Of a stretch of DNA of 64,000 nt, positions 45,227 to 57,069 are shown piece by piece. The notes below the pieces were generated by a model. The model was not told where the DNA came from. It saw only the letters and a list, made by a program, of their open reading frames with translations, and made no database searches. The DNA comes from Oscheius tipulae. Its lineage: Eukaryota; Nematoda; Chromadorea; Rhabditida; Rhabditidae. Within the stretch, counting starts at the first letter, position 1. Each line of letters begins with the position of its first letter. The stretch spans positions 1,178,001 through 1,242,000 of the forward strand of contig JASJZH010000006.1 in assembly GCA_037178975.1 (NCBI GenBank), read 5' to 3'. The position numbers and the translations under genes were made by a program.

Positions 45227-47200
45227 ATGCCCTCCTCTGCCCCGTTCCTTATAATTTCTACCATTGTACTACCACTGGTTTTGAGCTATTGTAAGCAAAA
45301 GCCGTAATCAAGTCTGCATTATTTACAGTATCTTGTCCAAGTTCTCAAAGTTACAATTTGCTGAATGGGACGAATTTTCCTCCATTGAGTGTGTCTGACT
45401 CAAGTTACTATCCTGGATTTTCGTGTTCTTGGAAAATTCTGCCGAAGGCTGGGTTTTTCATCAAGTTGGATCTCGGTTTTGGTGTTCGCCCGAACACCAA
45501 TGATTTTCTTCAATTCACTGACGATTCTGGACTTGATTATATGTATACTTTATCAGCTTCATATCAAACATTTCGTTTTAGATATGATTACAACACTTAC
45601 ACCTCCAGTATTGTCAGCCCAATTGAACTACATATTACCTTCAAAGCTCTGGGTTCTGCTCGCGGCAATTTGTCCTTCTATTGGTCTTACGAACCTAGTA
45701 GGCATTGCTAACTTTGGTTCTAAACTTGTTGTTCAGTTTCTTACGATCGTCACAGAACCGTCAGGATCGAGAGCGGTGGTCGAGGGGCTTTCCTGCTTTC
45801 CAAAGATCTTTATCAGATAGCAACAACTGTCGTATCTTCCTCTTCAATAGCTCTTTTCACCACATTTCAACCGTACCTTTACAACTACAACTTCAACTAC
45901 ATGATGTACGGATTTGTGTTTGATGGGGCCGGAATCACGGGAAAGTATCTCGGATCGTGAGTATTTGACCATTAATGGGAAAGAAGTAATTCAGACTGTA
46001 TCGTTTCCAACAAAAACCATATTTCTATTGGGGCAAGGATGGAGATGGGAACGAGACCACAGTGACTGTAGTTTCCGGTTACAACGGAGATTTTGGCATA
46101 GCACTGATTAAGCCATATTCTGATGTACAGGACTACAAAGTTTCGCTGCAATATGCCACAGCTGCTAATATTGCTCAGACCATCACTGCATCACAGGTAG
46201 TCTTTAGCTTTAACGCTAAACGCAAAAAATTTCAGTACTATGGCGGGCAGGGCATTGCAACGATCTTCTACTATCCGATCGATCCTTATGGCACTAATCA
46301 GCATTTTTACTTGATTTCTGCTCTGTTTTCGGTAAGAACTATGCCTAAGTACTACAAAATACGAAGTATGTTGTGTGACACACAATCTGTACTTATTTTT
46401 TTTCAAAGATAAAGTGCCGCTGGAATAATCGCCAAAGTACACGTTTAAACTAATCTATTATAAAAAAAAATAATTAAGAACTACGAGAACAACGCCTTGA
46501 GCTACATGGAATGGCATGCTGGTGACCTCTTAACAAATAATTCCACTCTCGCCACTTGGAGGTAACATCTCCTTTTATTTCCAGGTAGTTCCATTTCAGA
46601 AATGCGGATAATATTGCAACTAACCCTCCAGTTATTCCAGGACAATTGAACACACTGGTTGTGAAAAATGGATCCTGCACGTTCACTATTACTACAGGCG
46701 CTCTTCAGAGTGATCTTTTTACCAATCCTAAACAAAAAATTCAGTAATGGGACAGATTCCGGAAAATGCAAACGGGGTCTATTCTTCTGGAAACTATCCT
46801 TTCGCCGATTTGCCGCAGCTTAACAGTGTTAGATATACCATTGGTTCGTTTTGATCTTATGAAATTATCAAAGTTTTCAAGGGAAGCGATCTCAAATTAC
46901 TGTGACTGTCACCGAAGGAGCTCCTCCAGGAAGTGCTGTTCTTTTGGGATACAGAAACAACAATGGACAGCTTGTGTCAATTAGGTTTGTACCTATTGAT
47001 TTTCTAAAATTAGACGGTTTAGCATTGGTTACGGACAGTCTTCTCAAGTCATCAGTGATCAATTTGATTTGTCATTTACTAATGGAGGCCAAAACAACAC
47101 GGGTGGAGCCTTTGCTACCTTTTCAATTACTAGTGCAATAGGGAGGTTGAACTGGCTAATGGCAACTGTTGTAACATTCTTAGTTATTGGTAACAAATGA
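45227..47200 (+). CDS. CUB-like domain protein, secreted, probably GPI-anchored
   Basis: A signal peptide (MPSSAPFLIISTIVLPLVLS) is followed by a first CUB-like domain (CPSSQSYNLLNGTNFPP, YYPGFSCSWKI, then FRFRYDYNTYTSS), a linking region, and a second CUB-like domain (NGVYSSGNYPFADLPQ, VTVTEGAPPGSAVLLGY, FDLSFTNGGQNNTGG). The C-terminus is hydrophobic (RLNWLMATVVTFLVIGNK) with no charged tail beyond Lys, which suits a GPI signal. About nine exons with 35-60 nt introns fit; a few joins between 46380 and 46760 are the least certain. CUB-like proteins of this build are expanded in nematodes and in C. elegans many respond to infection; that role here is inference. Flanked by two mariners. Confidence 0.72.
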
Positions 47201-47347
47201 ATATCACTGAGCTCCTAATATACTTGTTTTTGTATCAAACTCCTCATCAAGCGAGACAAGGGAGCATTGCTGAAATGGCTACCAGAAAACAGAAGTGCTT
47301 CTAAAGGGTGCAGCTCAAAATAGACGTATACTAAGTTTTTCCTTGTA

Positions 47348-48587
47348 TTGGGTTGGCATATAAGTCTTTTCGCTTTTTGTAAACATGTCCTTTGTCTTGT
47401 TTGCAACAATGACCGAGCTGTTGATATAGCACCTCGTGTAGCTCACTCAGTCCTCTACAACCACCATGCAAGACATCACTTCTTTTCTTCTTGTTCTCTA
47501 TTCTCTGTTCGTCTTGATTCGGACTATTGATGACCGGCCACCCTATGATCTGCGACATAAGTTCCTCAAAGGCACGAATGGAACCCAAACGACGGCTGAT
47601 ATCAACGATGTTTATGGCCAAGGGAAGACGTCTACGAGGGTATGCCAGTTGTGGCTCTATCGCTTTCGGACTGGGGACAAAAGTGTCGAAGATGAGCCAA
47701 GGTCAACTTTTGATGAATCGAAACTGCTGCAGCTCGTGAACGAGAACAATCGGGAAACTACCCGTGAACTAACAGAAGCACTGTCTGTCAGTCATTTTGC
47801 AGTGGAACATCATTTGAAACAATTGGGATTTATGAAGAAACTAGGCACTTGGTTGCCGCATGACCTCAGTGACGCCCAGAAGTGGCAGCGCATGTCCGTC
47901 GCCCATCTCTCCTGTCCAGGTATGAGAGGAAATCCTTTTTACCACGCCTGGTGACGGGGGATGAGAAGTGAGTAACGTACGTAAACTTCCAAAGGAAGCG
48001 TCAATGGGTGGGCTCAGGGCAGACACCAAGTCCTGATGTGAAACCCGACACCCATCAAAAGAAGATTATGCTCTGTGTTTTTTGGGATATCGAAGGAGTG
48101 GTGCACTGGGAATTGCGGGATGCTGGAACTACCCTTACGGCCGCAATGTACAGCCAGCAACTTGAAAGGATTGCCGTTGCACTTTGTCAGAAACGACCGC
48201 TGATGTCGAATGTCATCCTGCAGATGGACAACGCGCGTCCGCATGTTGCAAAACTCAATCGCTGCAAGATCCACGACCTGGGTGGGGAGATTTTACCCCA
48301 TCCTCCTTATAGCCCGGACCTTGCCCCTTCCGACTATTATCTGTTCCGGACTCTCAACAACGAGATTGGAGGACAATAGTTCGATTCCGACGACGCACTC
48401 AAAACCTAGTTGACAAACTTCTTCACGTCGAAATCCAAGGTGTTCTACGAGCGTGGCATCCGTAAGCTACCCGTGAAATGGGCAGTCCTGGTACTACATA
48501 ATAGTGATTAAAACGAATGAAAAAGTTCCTTGGAAGTCAATAAATTTTCGCATTTGAAAAAGCGAAAAGACTTAGCTGCCAACCCAA
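47348..48587 (+). mobile_element. Mariner element, copy 2 (defective)
   Basis: It has the same TA-flanked ends as copy 1 and the same orientation. The transposase keeps DINDVYGQGKTSTRVCQLW, MDNARPHVAKL and YSPDLAPSDYYLF, with the 34-residue spacing between second and third Asp typical of mariner. The first catalytic motif is TGDEK followed directly by a stop. A frameshift lies near 47910, and further stops interrupt the last third (Q-to-stop at 48376, W-to-stop at 48408). Confidence 0.9.
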
Positions 48588-48805
48588 TAAATTGGCAATC
48601 ACGGGAAACTCATAAAATTAAAATCTAGCTCTCAAGCAGGAAAATACAAAATAAGACAACCTCCGAGTGTTAAAATGACAGGATCCGCAGTTGCGACCAA
48701 CCTTTTGCTTTAAATAAATGCAATTGTCATCGTTTTGTCATCATTATTCATACACACGCAATTTTCTTTCACAACTTACCTATTTAATCTTACAGTACCC
48801 GCTGT

Positions 48806-48888
48806 TACGAGATGAGTCTACCAACCCCAAACCTCTTCATTCCTGAAGATTTCTAGACTGACAGCCCAATTCATTTCGTGAAAGTAAG
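48806..48888 (+). pseudogene. Possible M16 metallopeptidase fragment
   Basis: After a CTTACAG acceptor the frame reads YEMSLPTPNLFIPEDF, then a TAG. The LPxPNxFIPxDF pattern resembles a conserved stretch of insulin-degrading-enzyme-type M16 peptidases. A second stretch near 49036-49100 reads KVSLPLPDLIDAKNFIPKD. Nothing else of such an enzyme was found, so this is at best a decayed fragment. Confidence 0.25.
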
Positions 48889-49133
48889 GATTTTTCTTTT
48901 CCTTTGAAATATTTTTTCTGTGGAAGTTAAGTTATGAGAAGTTCAAGCGGAATTTTTTTGTTCGAGTCATCGAAAATGAAGCAAACCGTAAATCTAGGCC
49001 CCGAGAGAAAACCGATGAACATTTGAATTATCTAGAGCTACGGCCAAAGTGTCGCTTCCTCTTCCGGATCTAATAGATGCAAAGAATTTCATTCCAAAGG
49101 ATGTTTGAAAAAGGTTTTCTTTTTGTATTCAGT

Positions 49134-49427
49134 CAAAACGAATCAGATGCATTTTCGGGCTTATTCTCGATCCATGCGTCTTACGAAGAGTATCAACAAG
49201 CACCCAAATTCAGTGTTCGCATCAGGAATGGTACGCTGTCCTGTCTGCGAGATGATCAAGAAGTAGGTGAATGCATTAGTTGTTAAGTTTTTATATTTCA
49301 GTTGCCAACGTTGCTATTCCGTATCCAGAGTCAAAATAAGTGGCTTTCCATTCTGAACTCTACTTCGATCATTGCCCTCACGTTTTCTGAAACGTTCGGT
49401 TCATGGAATGCAAGCAATCATGCTTGA
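49134..49427 (+). CDS. Unrecognised exon pair
   Basis: An exon from a TATTCAG acceptor (49134-49263) joins over a 40-nt intron to a second exon that ends at TGA near 49427. Together they encode about 84 residues, including FSGLFSIHASYEEYQQAPKF and a Ser/Asn-rich end. No domain is recognised, and no start codon was found upstream with confidence. Confidence 0.35.
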
Positions 49428-50074
49428 TCAGATGAAGTGACTACAGTTGAAAATATTGCTCACTGGCGATACTCAACTACATCGAAAACCGTGGATGGTG
49501 GGTCTGGACAGTGTCCATTTTCACGCAACAGAAGAAGAAGACTAGAAGTTAATTCAAGAAAATTGGAAGTTGGTTAGAGCTTTGGTGAGTATTTGATAGG
49601 ATGATGACGGTCAGTTACACATAAATGTAAAACTGTTTAGGAGCCCCGAGAGATAACCGTTTATCGTATCGACTACGTTTTTCAGATATAAAAGTACAGT
49701 ACTTTCAGAAGTGAAAGACAGAAGTTTGGGACCACTAAACTAAGTTCTACAGTGGAGATTGTAAGAGAAGTTTGAGGATATTAAGAAGCCTTCGGAGATT
49801 GTTTTATGCTTAAGCTAAATTGTGGGGATCACGAGCTAAATTGTGGGCAAAAAGACCTTAAAATGCGCAGTCCTGAAAATGGATTCCTAGTTAACAGTGA
49901 TTCCAAGAGACCTTCATGGCCGTTCACGTTCGACGAGTTTCGGATCCCTTGCCTTATGAGCACAAGCTTCTGTGCGGTCCTCTGCGTAAACCACATCCTA
50001 TTAACTATTTCGGCTTTTTGCAAGATAGGTAAAATTACCTTATTTTTAAAGAAAGAAGAACATTACATGACTGC

Positions 50075-51747
50075 CTAAGAAGACAATCCGCGATGATTCC
50101 GTTCTGCTTCTGTTTGATACGCTGTCACCGCTGTTGGTGTTGTAGAAAATAGTGTCTTGCATCCAGTGGAAAGATCTCGATTGAGAAGAAGTTGTGTGAT
50201 GTTGTTACAGCAACCTGCATTCTTCTTAATTGTAAATTTCAAAGTTTTCTTACCTGCAGTCAACAGACAGGATAAGTAAAAAGGCCCGACTGCTTTCCAT
50301 AGCGTAACACTGGAGAGCTGGAAAAAGCCGATGAACATGCTCGGAGCCATGATGAATACTCCTGATACAAGTGAGCACATGGCTACGCGATTAGCCTTAA
50401 CATCTTCATTAACAAGCAGTCACTTTACGTACCTTTTGGAATTTATAGTAATCTCTTGCATTTTCTGCCGAAAGATGGGCATTAGCCATGAATCGTAGTT
50501 TGACAACAATAGTTACGGTAATGATAAGAAGGCAAAGACCCATCAACTGGAAATTGTTAGTACTTATTATCCACAGACAGTCTACCCCGTTAGTCGTACC
50601 CCAGTAGATTCTGTACATGTCACTCACAAAACATCCGACTGCTGAACAGCCTGGATGCCGAGTCACTGGAGACATTAGCCACATTGCAGTGTAGTCGGCA
50701 CCTCCTACGACAATGGCTAAAGAAGTTAAGATAGTAGCATATCGACGATGGTTCATAAAGCGGTAGTAGGTTGGAAAGTAGATGGCCTGAAATTGTTACG
50801 GTGTTGCGGTTATTCGATAATAACTTGTAAGATGTTCCTACTAAAAATAATCCATAATCAATCACAAAGATTGGTCTTTTTTGATGTATCTATTACCACA
50901 GCATTACTCTCAATAGCTTCGTGGTCAGTCTTGCAAAACTTCGAAAACTTCAAAAAACTGCAAAGACTACCGAGTTTAGAAAACCTCATCATCACTCAAG
51001 TCAGTGTTTGCAAATGTGAACTAAATGCTAGAATAATCTTTACCTACATTAGGCATTAGCCAGTCAAAGGAAACAATTTGCTATGACGGATTTTAATGCA
51101 ACTAAATGTCATTTTTAGCTCGCAGAGCAAGTCTGGGTCATTGGGTGTTTCAAAAAATGAATTTAAAAAAAGAAAAACTGTAAATTGTTCTGTTGTGGAG
51201 ATACAAGGACATGGTAGGAACTTTTACATCTTCTCGGACGCCTACTGCTTTGATTTGTGTGTCAGCAGCTGTTTACGGTATGTATATTTCTGATTTTACA
51301 CCTACCATCACTCGATCACTCGCTATCCCAATAAGAAGAACCAGATTGGTTTTGATGTGGACCATCACAATGACGCTGGAGGTAAACATGATCAACGGAT
51401 CGTAATTCAATTGCACCGAATTCCAAGCTATTGTCAAGTAAAGAGTATATGGTAAACCTATAAGCAAGGATCCAAACCAAGAAATTATTTTTACCCATCA
51501 AGAAGTGGAGAAAGTCGCATACGACCAAAGAATGTAGTAAAAGAAGACTTTTGGTCTTGAATAGCTGCAATTTCCTGCAAAATTCTCAAATCTCTTTTTC
51601 GAGACAAAAAAACCATGAGACGATGAGGAATAGCATGGCCGAAACAAGGCCTATAAGTTGAAGAAGATGATTGAAGAAGAAAATAATCAGGACGTGTTCG
51701 GTGCGCATCAACTCGGTCGTCTGGTTTTCTGAGACAAGAGCAGTCAT
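50075..51747 (-). CDS. Chemoreceptor-like GPCR, Srsx/Srx-like (paralogue A)
   Basis: The start is at 51747 (MTALVSENQTTELM). TM1 reads NHLLQLIGLVSAMLFLI. TM2 and TM3 include LIMFTSSVIVMVHIKTNLVL and end with the IASDRVMV motif at the start of the second cytoplasmic loop. The next exon begins AIYFPTYYRFMNHRRYATIL, then HPGCSAVGCF, a loop and LMGLCLLIITVTIVVKL. The last two TMs are in MCSLVSGVFIMAPSMF and GPFYLSCLLTAGCC, ending with LLLNRDLS and a short tail. Exon borders match those of the three paralogues downstream. The TM3 DRxxV motif and the NRDL/NKDL at the end of TM7 define the group. Family name is tentative. No lesion seen. Confidence 0.7.
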
Positions 51748-52573
51748 GAATCAGATGTTCCTATATTCCTATGTGCTCAGGAAGGCAGAAAGCTGGAAAA
51801 CGTAGTGTTGAGTAAAAGGACAAATTTCTTGATTAGAAGACAGGAAGAGTTCAGGCTGCTAAACAGTTACACGCTTGGGAGAGACAGATGACTCAAAAGT
51901 CGGGGAGGGAGATGGAACAACAAATCCGTATCTCGTGGATCATAATCCGCCGAAAATGACAGAAAGACACGGTGGAAGGTCTTCCTGCGGTATTTCAAGG
52001 AATAGAGAGGCCAAATGACGAAGGTTCGAGAAGTATATCAAAGGCATAAATGAGAACAACAGTTTGAAAGTCTGTTTATCCTTTTTATTTCTTAATTGGA
52101 ACGAAAATAACAGGGTTGAATAGCTCATTTGAATTCACGACCTCACCCTCACGTACTCGACTATTTCACCTGTATTTACTATACACGGCTATATATTTGT
52201 AGTATTGTCAGCAAGTAGTAAAGTACAAGAGGATATCACAGAGAACTGTCTATTAATACATTTTCCTCAGACTAGTTCAAATGATCAACTTTTTTGGTCT
52301 TTTTTTCTACTTCAAACATGAACATTTCTCTAGCAGCCTTTCTTTCTGACGCAGGAAGTTGCTTGCAAGCTTACAATTCACGTGAGCTATATATTTTCAA
52401 AAACGCTGTTGTCGAAGGCTATCGTATCAGCTTCTGTTGACGAATGTTTTCAACGTTATCTTTTCAGAAACAATGTAGTGTTTCAAAGTCATTCATTCTT
52501 TTTCTAAGTTGTCATGACGTTATCTACCGAAATCTCACGTGATACATTCAAATTAGATTGTACAGTATAGTTT

Positions 52574-55500
52574 TTAGATCACAATTCGATTAAAGGACTG
52601 CGGTTTTGCGTGGTTGGATGGCTCTGCTGTGGCGGGTGGTGTGACCTCAACTTTCGACGGTCTCCTGTTAGCCAACAAATCACGAAGGGCTTGATTGAAA
52701 TCCTTGTTTCTGATAAGCAGCGTCAGACTGTTCAAAATTCCTTAGAAAAATCTGCTCCAATTCTGTAAATGACTACCTGATGTCAAGATTAAAAGAGACA
52801 CACATGGGCCAATGCTCTTTATAAGATCTCCAATGATTTTCTCAAAAAATCCCATAATCATGGCCGGTATGGTTACGAGAATTCCAGCTGTGACCAAAGA
52901 TATCAATGCTGTTCGGTTTGCCTAAAGTTATTTTGCTTTTACACATGAATTGTTTGCCTGTAGGAAGTTAATCTGCTCTCTGCTGCTGTTGTTCGCGTCA
53001 TAAATAGTTGATATAGACTTTAATTTTCGAAGAAGCGCCACTGTGAATAGCATCAAAATAATTCCGCAAATCTGGAACACAATGAGGTTTTCAATGTAAA
53101 GGTTTTCCACACGCTAATGTGGTTTCTTGTTGCGCATTGTATACAAAATGCCAAAAAATTGGAATACCTAAGTTTGAATTGAAAACATAATAGAACATGG
53201 TAGGAAGAAAAAAGAAAATGAGAAAGGGTTGATGATAGGGACCAGGGTTTTGGACTTTGTTATGTGTTAAGAAAACTATGAGTAAGCCTAAGATAGGGCC
53301 CAGCTCGCTATTTCGTATAATCTTGGCGCGTCTGACATTTAAAATTCGATACGACATCGAAAAGTTCAGGCCAAACATACATTCTTACAATCTAGTTTAA
53401 AATGTCCTCGCGTCTCTGTCTGTCTGTCTGAAGCCAATATTGCCAATTAGTGAGCACTATTTTGTGCGCACACTAATTGTTGGCAAGTCAAGCCAAATCG
53501 AGTCAGTTCGGGAAGTAGCTTCGTTGGGGAAACATTGTTCCTGTCACGGTACCTCGATTGAAGGGAATGCGGACAGGTTGAAGTGGGAGGAAAGGGTCAC
53601 GACAGTTGGACAGAAGAAAGTAGAAATCGAGCAGTTTTGGAAGAATCGAATTATTACTGGCATTGAGCCCCAAGGGGCGTTAGCATTACTTGTATTTCAA
53701 ATGCTACACATATGTAGAGCATTTGAAAAAAAAAAGTTTCATGCGTAGATCTTTAACCTTACTTATTTGTGGTTCAGCGCACAAAGAAGAAAACTACAGT
53801 TTCTTACCGCCTTCAAACTTTTCAACTGACCCCATTACTCAACCCCAAGTATCCTCTAAACACATCACCCATGAAACAGCCCAGAGCTGCGCATCCGGGG
53901 TGTTGAATCATAGGTGATAAGGAATAAAACAGATAGACGTCAAAGCTTCCAGCTGCAACCGAGAGTCCAGCCACAAAAATTGCTTTGTATTTATGATTGA
54001 TCAGTTGATAGTGGGTAGGAATGTAAACAGCCTAGACTTCTTGATGCTGCACATTGGAGCTGAGAGGGCCGAATTGGAGTCTCCTTCTCGTCATGGGATA
54101 CGCCCCTACAGGAGACGCCGATGATGCCGACTACGACCGCTTCCTGAGCAAGATTCAGAGAGCTGCGTACAACCCGAAGGGTGGATCCTTATGGAAACAG
54201 GGGCTGCCTTTTGGGGCCAATGGTGTGAGTAAGGGTCAGAGCGCTGGAATCATGAGCCAGTCGAGCTTTCCCAGAAAACATCAGAGGTGTACAATAGTGC
54301 TCGGAGACTGGAATGCCTCGGTAGGAACGCGTCTTCATCCACTGGAGCCATCGATCGGAGCTTACGGCTACGGCAACCGAAATCGTCGAGGAGACCAGCT
54401 CGTCTCTTTCTGTCAACAACACGGTTGGGATGTCGCTAGCACTTTCTGTAAGCAACGATCAGGAAGAAAGTGGACCTGGAGATCGCCGAATGGGACCACT
54501 TTGAAGGAGTATGACCTCTTCCTCGTCCGACGAACCACCAGAGTACGGAATGTCCATGTCATCAACCAGTTCAACTTCCGAAGCGACCACCGCCTCGTCC
54601 GTCTCACCCTCGATCTAGAGGCTAAGTTCCCAAGACGTAGACAACAGGCAACGCAGAAGAAGATGAATTGGCCTCTCTTCCGTCATGGCATCCAGGAGAG
54701 AAGAGAAGCAATGGAGGACCCCGATCCAACAATCCAGTATCGTGGCATTCGCGAAGTCTTTGATGAAGCCCGTGCTGTGGCTACGGAAAGGATCCCACGC
54801 GCAGAAAGGCTCTCAACCAACACAAGAGACCTTTTCGACCAACGACGAGTTCTACTGGCCAAGGCTGACATTCCATCACGTCTCCAACTGGTCCAAACGA
54901 ACAAGTCACTGCGCATAGCCATTGCTTCGGATATTGAGAAGAATATGCTTAACCGGTACCACCAGACGCTTGCGTCCAAGCGACTCTTCGAGGACATATC
55001 GACTCCTGCGATCGGACAACTCCAAAAGAAGGACGGATCTCGAACTATCAGCTCCCAAGATGTGCGAGATCGAGTGAAGGAATTCTTTGACGAGTTGTAC
55101 CAGCAAACGGTGAACGTGGTTCCGATGCCCCAGCGCCCTCTAGAGGAAGTTCCACCAGTACTCGAAGACGAGGTCTGGAAGCAACTACATCGGATGAGGA
55201 TGCGAACGGCCCCCGGACACGACTCCATTACGACGATGCAGCTCCGAGTCGCGGAAACTGAGATGGTGCCTCTTCTTGCACGTCTCTTTACTCGGATGCT
55301 TCAACATCGTATGGTCCCTCCTGGATTCGGCGATTCGATTACTACGCTCATCCCGAAGAAAGGAGACCACACTGATCTGACCAACTTCCGCCCGATCTCC
55401 GTACTACCAGCTCCATACAAGCTGTTCACGCGAGTTATGTTGGCCAGAATGCATCGGAGTTTGGAATTCAACCAGCCCGTCGAACAAGCCGGCTTCCGTC

Positions 55501-57069
55501 GAAGTTTCTCTACCGTGGAACACCTTCACACCATCAAGCAGCTGATCGACAAGGCCTATGGTTATCGTAATCACCTCTATCTCGTGTTTATCGATTTCCG
55601 GAAAGCCTATGACACAATTGAGTGGAACGCTGTGTGGAATTCCCTTCAACAACACGGAGCGGATCAACTCTACGTCGAAATGCTGCGGAAGGTCTACCAT
55701 CAAGCTGGCTGCAAGATCAAGGTGCACGAGGATCTAGTGGAGATCGACATCAAGCGCGGAGTTCGTCAAGGTTGCGTTCTTTCTCCACTCCTCTTCAACG
55801 CTGTGCTCGAAGACATCTTCAGACGACTGAATTGGGACAACTTCGGCTTCAACATCAACGGCCGTAAGCTGAACCATCTTCGCTACGCCGACGATGTCGT
55901 CCTTGTCGGGAAGAGCCTGAGAGCAGTTCAGCGCATGGTGACCGAACTGGAGGAAACAAGCCGTAGGATTGGATTGGAAGTCAATCTCCGCAAGACAGTT
56001 GCGATGACCAATGCCTACGAGGGGAATCTGCTTCTATCTGGCCAACAAATTCAATTTGTCCAGCACTACACCTATCTTGGAAGTTCGGTTACGTGCACCA
56101 CTGAAAACCAAGAGTTATCTCGGAGGATCGGAGCTGCATGGGGTGCGTTCAATCGTCATCGTCTGTTCCTTACCAAGAGAACCGTGCCGACAAGGATGAA
56201 GAGGCGAGTCTATCTGACCTGTATCGTGCCAAGTTTGCTGTATGGCTGTGAAGTCTGGAGCCTTCGAACTGATGAGTTGAAGAAGCTGGCAGCCGTGCAG
56301 AGACGACAGGAAAGAGCAATGTTAGGCCTTACTCTTCTCGACCGCGTGAGGAACGAAGATGTTCGAAGAATGACCCAGCTCCCCGACATCCTGGACCTGG
56401 CTTGGAGGAGAAAGCTGAAGTGGGCAAGAAGAGTTGCAGCGATGGACGGAGCGAGATGGTCGAGAGCCACGACTGAATGGATACCCTTGAACCAGCGACG
56501 TGTCATTGGTAGGCCCCGTATGAGATGGGAGGATGACCTAAGGAGAGCATCCGAGAGGATAGGAAGAGCCCCCGCAACGTGGATGCGAGCGGCAAGATTG
56601 GACGGCGAAGAGTGGGTTCGAGCCATGGGAGCGGCAAGGGACCCAGTTTAGGAAACCCCTTTGATACCGTCAAATAAATAATAATAATAATAATAATAGA
56701 AACTTACTAACAGCCTGTCGATGGCAAGTGTTATCAACAATACGAATTCGTTTTTATCGTGAAATATCACAGGAACTCCAAGAAGAAACATAATTGCAGG
56801 GTTGTAGAACAAGTAGTCATCGTCCCAGTATATCAGACTATAAATGATTTGCGGCAATCCTAGGATGAAGTAAACGAAATCGAACGAAATGAGCATATGC
56901 ACCAGAATGAGTCCTGGTTTTCTAATCAAATGTGAATTACTGTAATTGTGTATTACTTTTTTGTCAAAACTTACCATGAAGTTAGTAAAAGAAGAGCAGA
57001 AGTGAAAGTTCCGATAATTCGTAGAACGATGTTGATAATGAAAACAGCAAGGATCTGATGGTTATTCAT
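52574..57069 (-). CDS. Chemoreceptor-like GPCR (paralogue B), split by a LINE in an intron
   Basis: Exon 1 starts at 57069 (MNNHQILAVFIINIVLRI). Exon 2 (56700-56940) has YNPAIMFLLGVPVIFHDKN and LAIDRLLV. The next exon, AVYIPTHYQLINHKYKAIF to GCAALGCFMGDVFRGYLG, is at 53840-54030, because a 2.6-kb LINE lies in the intron between them. A further 0.7-kb intron precedes NLYIENLIVFQICGIILM (53020-53116). The last exons give LISLVTAGILVTIPAMIM, GPCVSLLILTSGILNSLTL and RNKDFNQALRDLL, with stop at 52574-52576. Splice sites on both sides of the LINE are intact, so the gene could still be expressed. The motifs match paralogues A, C and D. Confidence 0.7.
54050..56698 (+). mobile_element. RTE-type non-LTR retrotransposon (LINE), 5'-truncated
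   Basis: A single long open frame is followed by a (AAT)n tail at 56675-56698, as in RTE-clade elements that end in short tandem repeats instead of poly(A). The 5' end lacks the first part of the endonuclease, so the copy is 5'-truncated. It sits in the GPCR intron in the opposite orientation to the gene. Confidence 0.85.
54054..56651 (+). CDS. LINE endonuclease (partial) and reverse transcriptase ORF
   Basis: 865 codons without a stop. The N-terminal part is the C-terminal half of an APE-type endonuclease: VMGYAPTGDADDADY, IVLGDWNASVG, KQRSGRKWTWRSPNG and FRSDHRLVRL. The reverse transcriptase includes TAPGHDSI, LIPKKGDHTDLTNFRPISVL, VFIDFRKAYDTIEW, GVRQGCVLSPLLFNAVLEDI and the catalytic RYADDVVLVG. 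The end has WSLRTDELKKL and RMRWEDDLRRA, typical of the RTE/'craniofacial development protein 2-like' group. About 30 extra residues (YNPKGG to SFPRK) separate the YAPT and GDWNA motifs, more than usual. The intact frame suggests a recent insertion. Confidence 0.9.
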   Translation: MELRGPNWSLLLVMGYAPTGDADDADYDRFLSKIQRAAYNPKGGSLWKQGLPFGANGVSKGQSAGIMSQSSFPRKHQRCTIVLGDWNASVGTRLHPLEPSIGAYGYGNRNRRGDQLVSFCQQHGWDVASTFCKQRSGRKWTWRSPNGTTLKEYDLFLVRRTTRVRNVHVINQFNFRSDHRLVRLTLDLEAKFPRRRQQATQKKMNWPLFRHGIQERREAMEDPDPTIQYRGIREVFDEARAVATERIPRAERLSTNTRDLFDQRRVLLAKADIPSRLQLVQTNKSLRIAIASDIEKNMLNRYHQTLASKRLFEDISTPAIGQLQKKDGSRTISSQDVRDRVKEFFDELYQQTVNVVPMPQRPLEEVPPVLEDEVWKQLHRMRMRTAPGHDSITTMQLRVAETEMVPLLARLFTRMLQHRMVPPGFGDSITTLIPKKGDHTDLTNFRPISVLPAPYKLFTRVMLARMHRSLEFNQPVEQAGFRRSFSTVEHLHTIKQLIDKAYGYRNHLYLVFIDFRKAYDTIEWNAVWNSLQQHGADQLYVEMLRKVYHQAGCKIKVHEDLVEIDIKRGVRQGCVLSPLLFNAVLEDIFRRLNWDNFGFNINGRKLNHLRYADDVVLVGKSLRAVQRMVTELEETSRRIGLEVNLRKTVAMTNAYEGNLLLSGQQIQFVQHYTYLGSSVTCTTENQELSRRIGAAWGAFNRHRLFLTKRTVPTRMKRRVYLTCIVPSLLYGCEVWSLRTDELKKLAAVQRRQERAMLGLTLLDRVRNEDVRRMTQLPDILDLAWRRKLKWARRVAAMDGARWSRATTEWIPLNQRRVIGRPRMRWEDDLRRASERIGRAPATWMRAARLDGEEWVRAMGAARDPV

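Noticed and set aside
53117..53840. Possible gene in the 0.7-kb intron of GPCR paralogue B
   Set aside because: The 102-codon plus-strand frame (53440-53748) shows no domain, and the region behaves as an enlarged intron, perhaps of unknown repeat origin.
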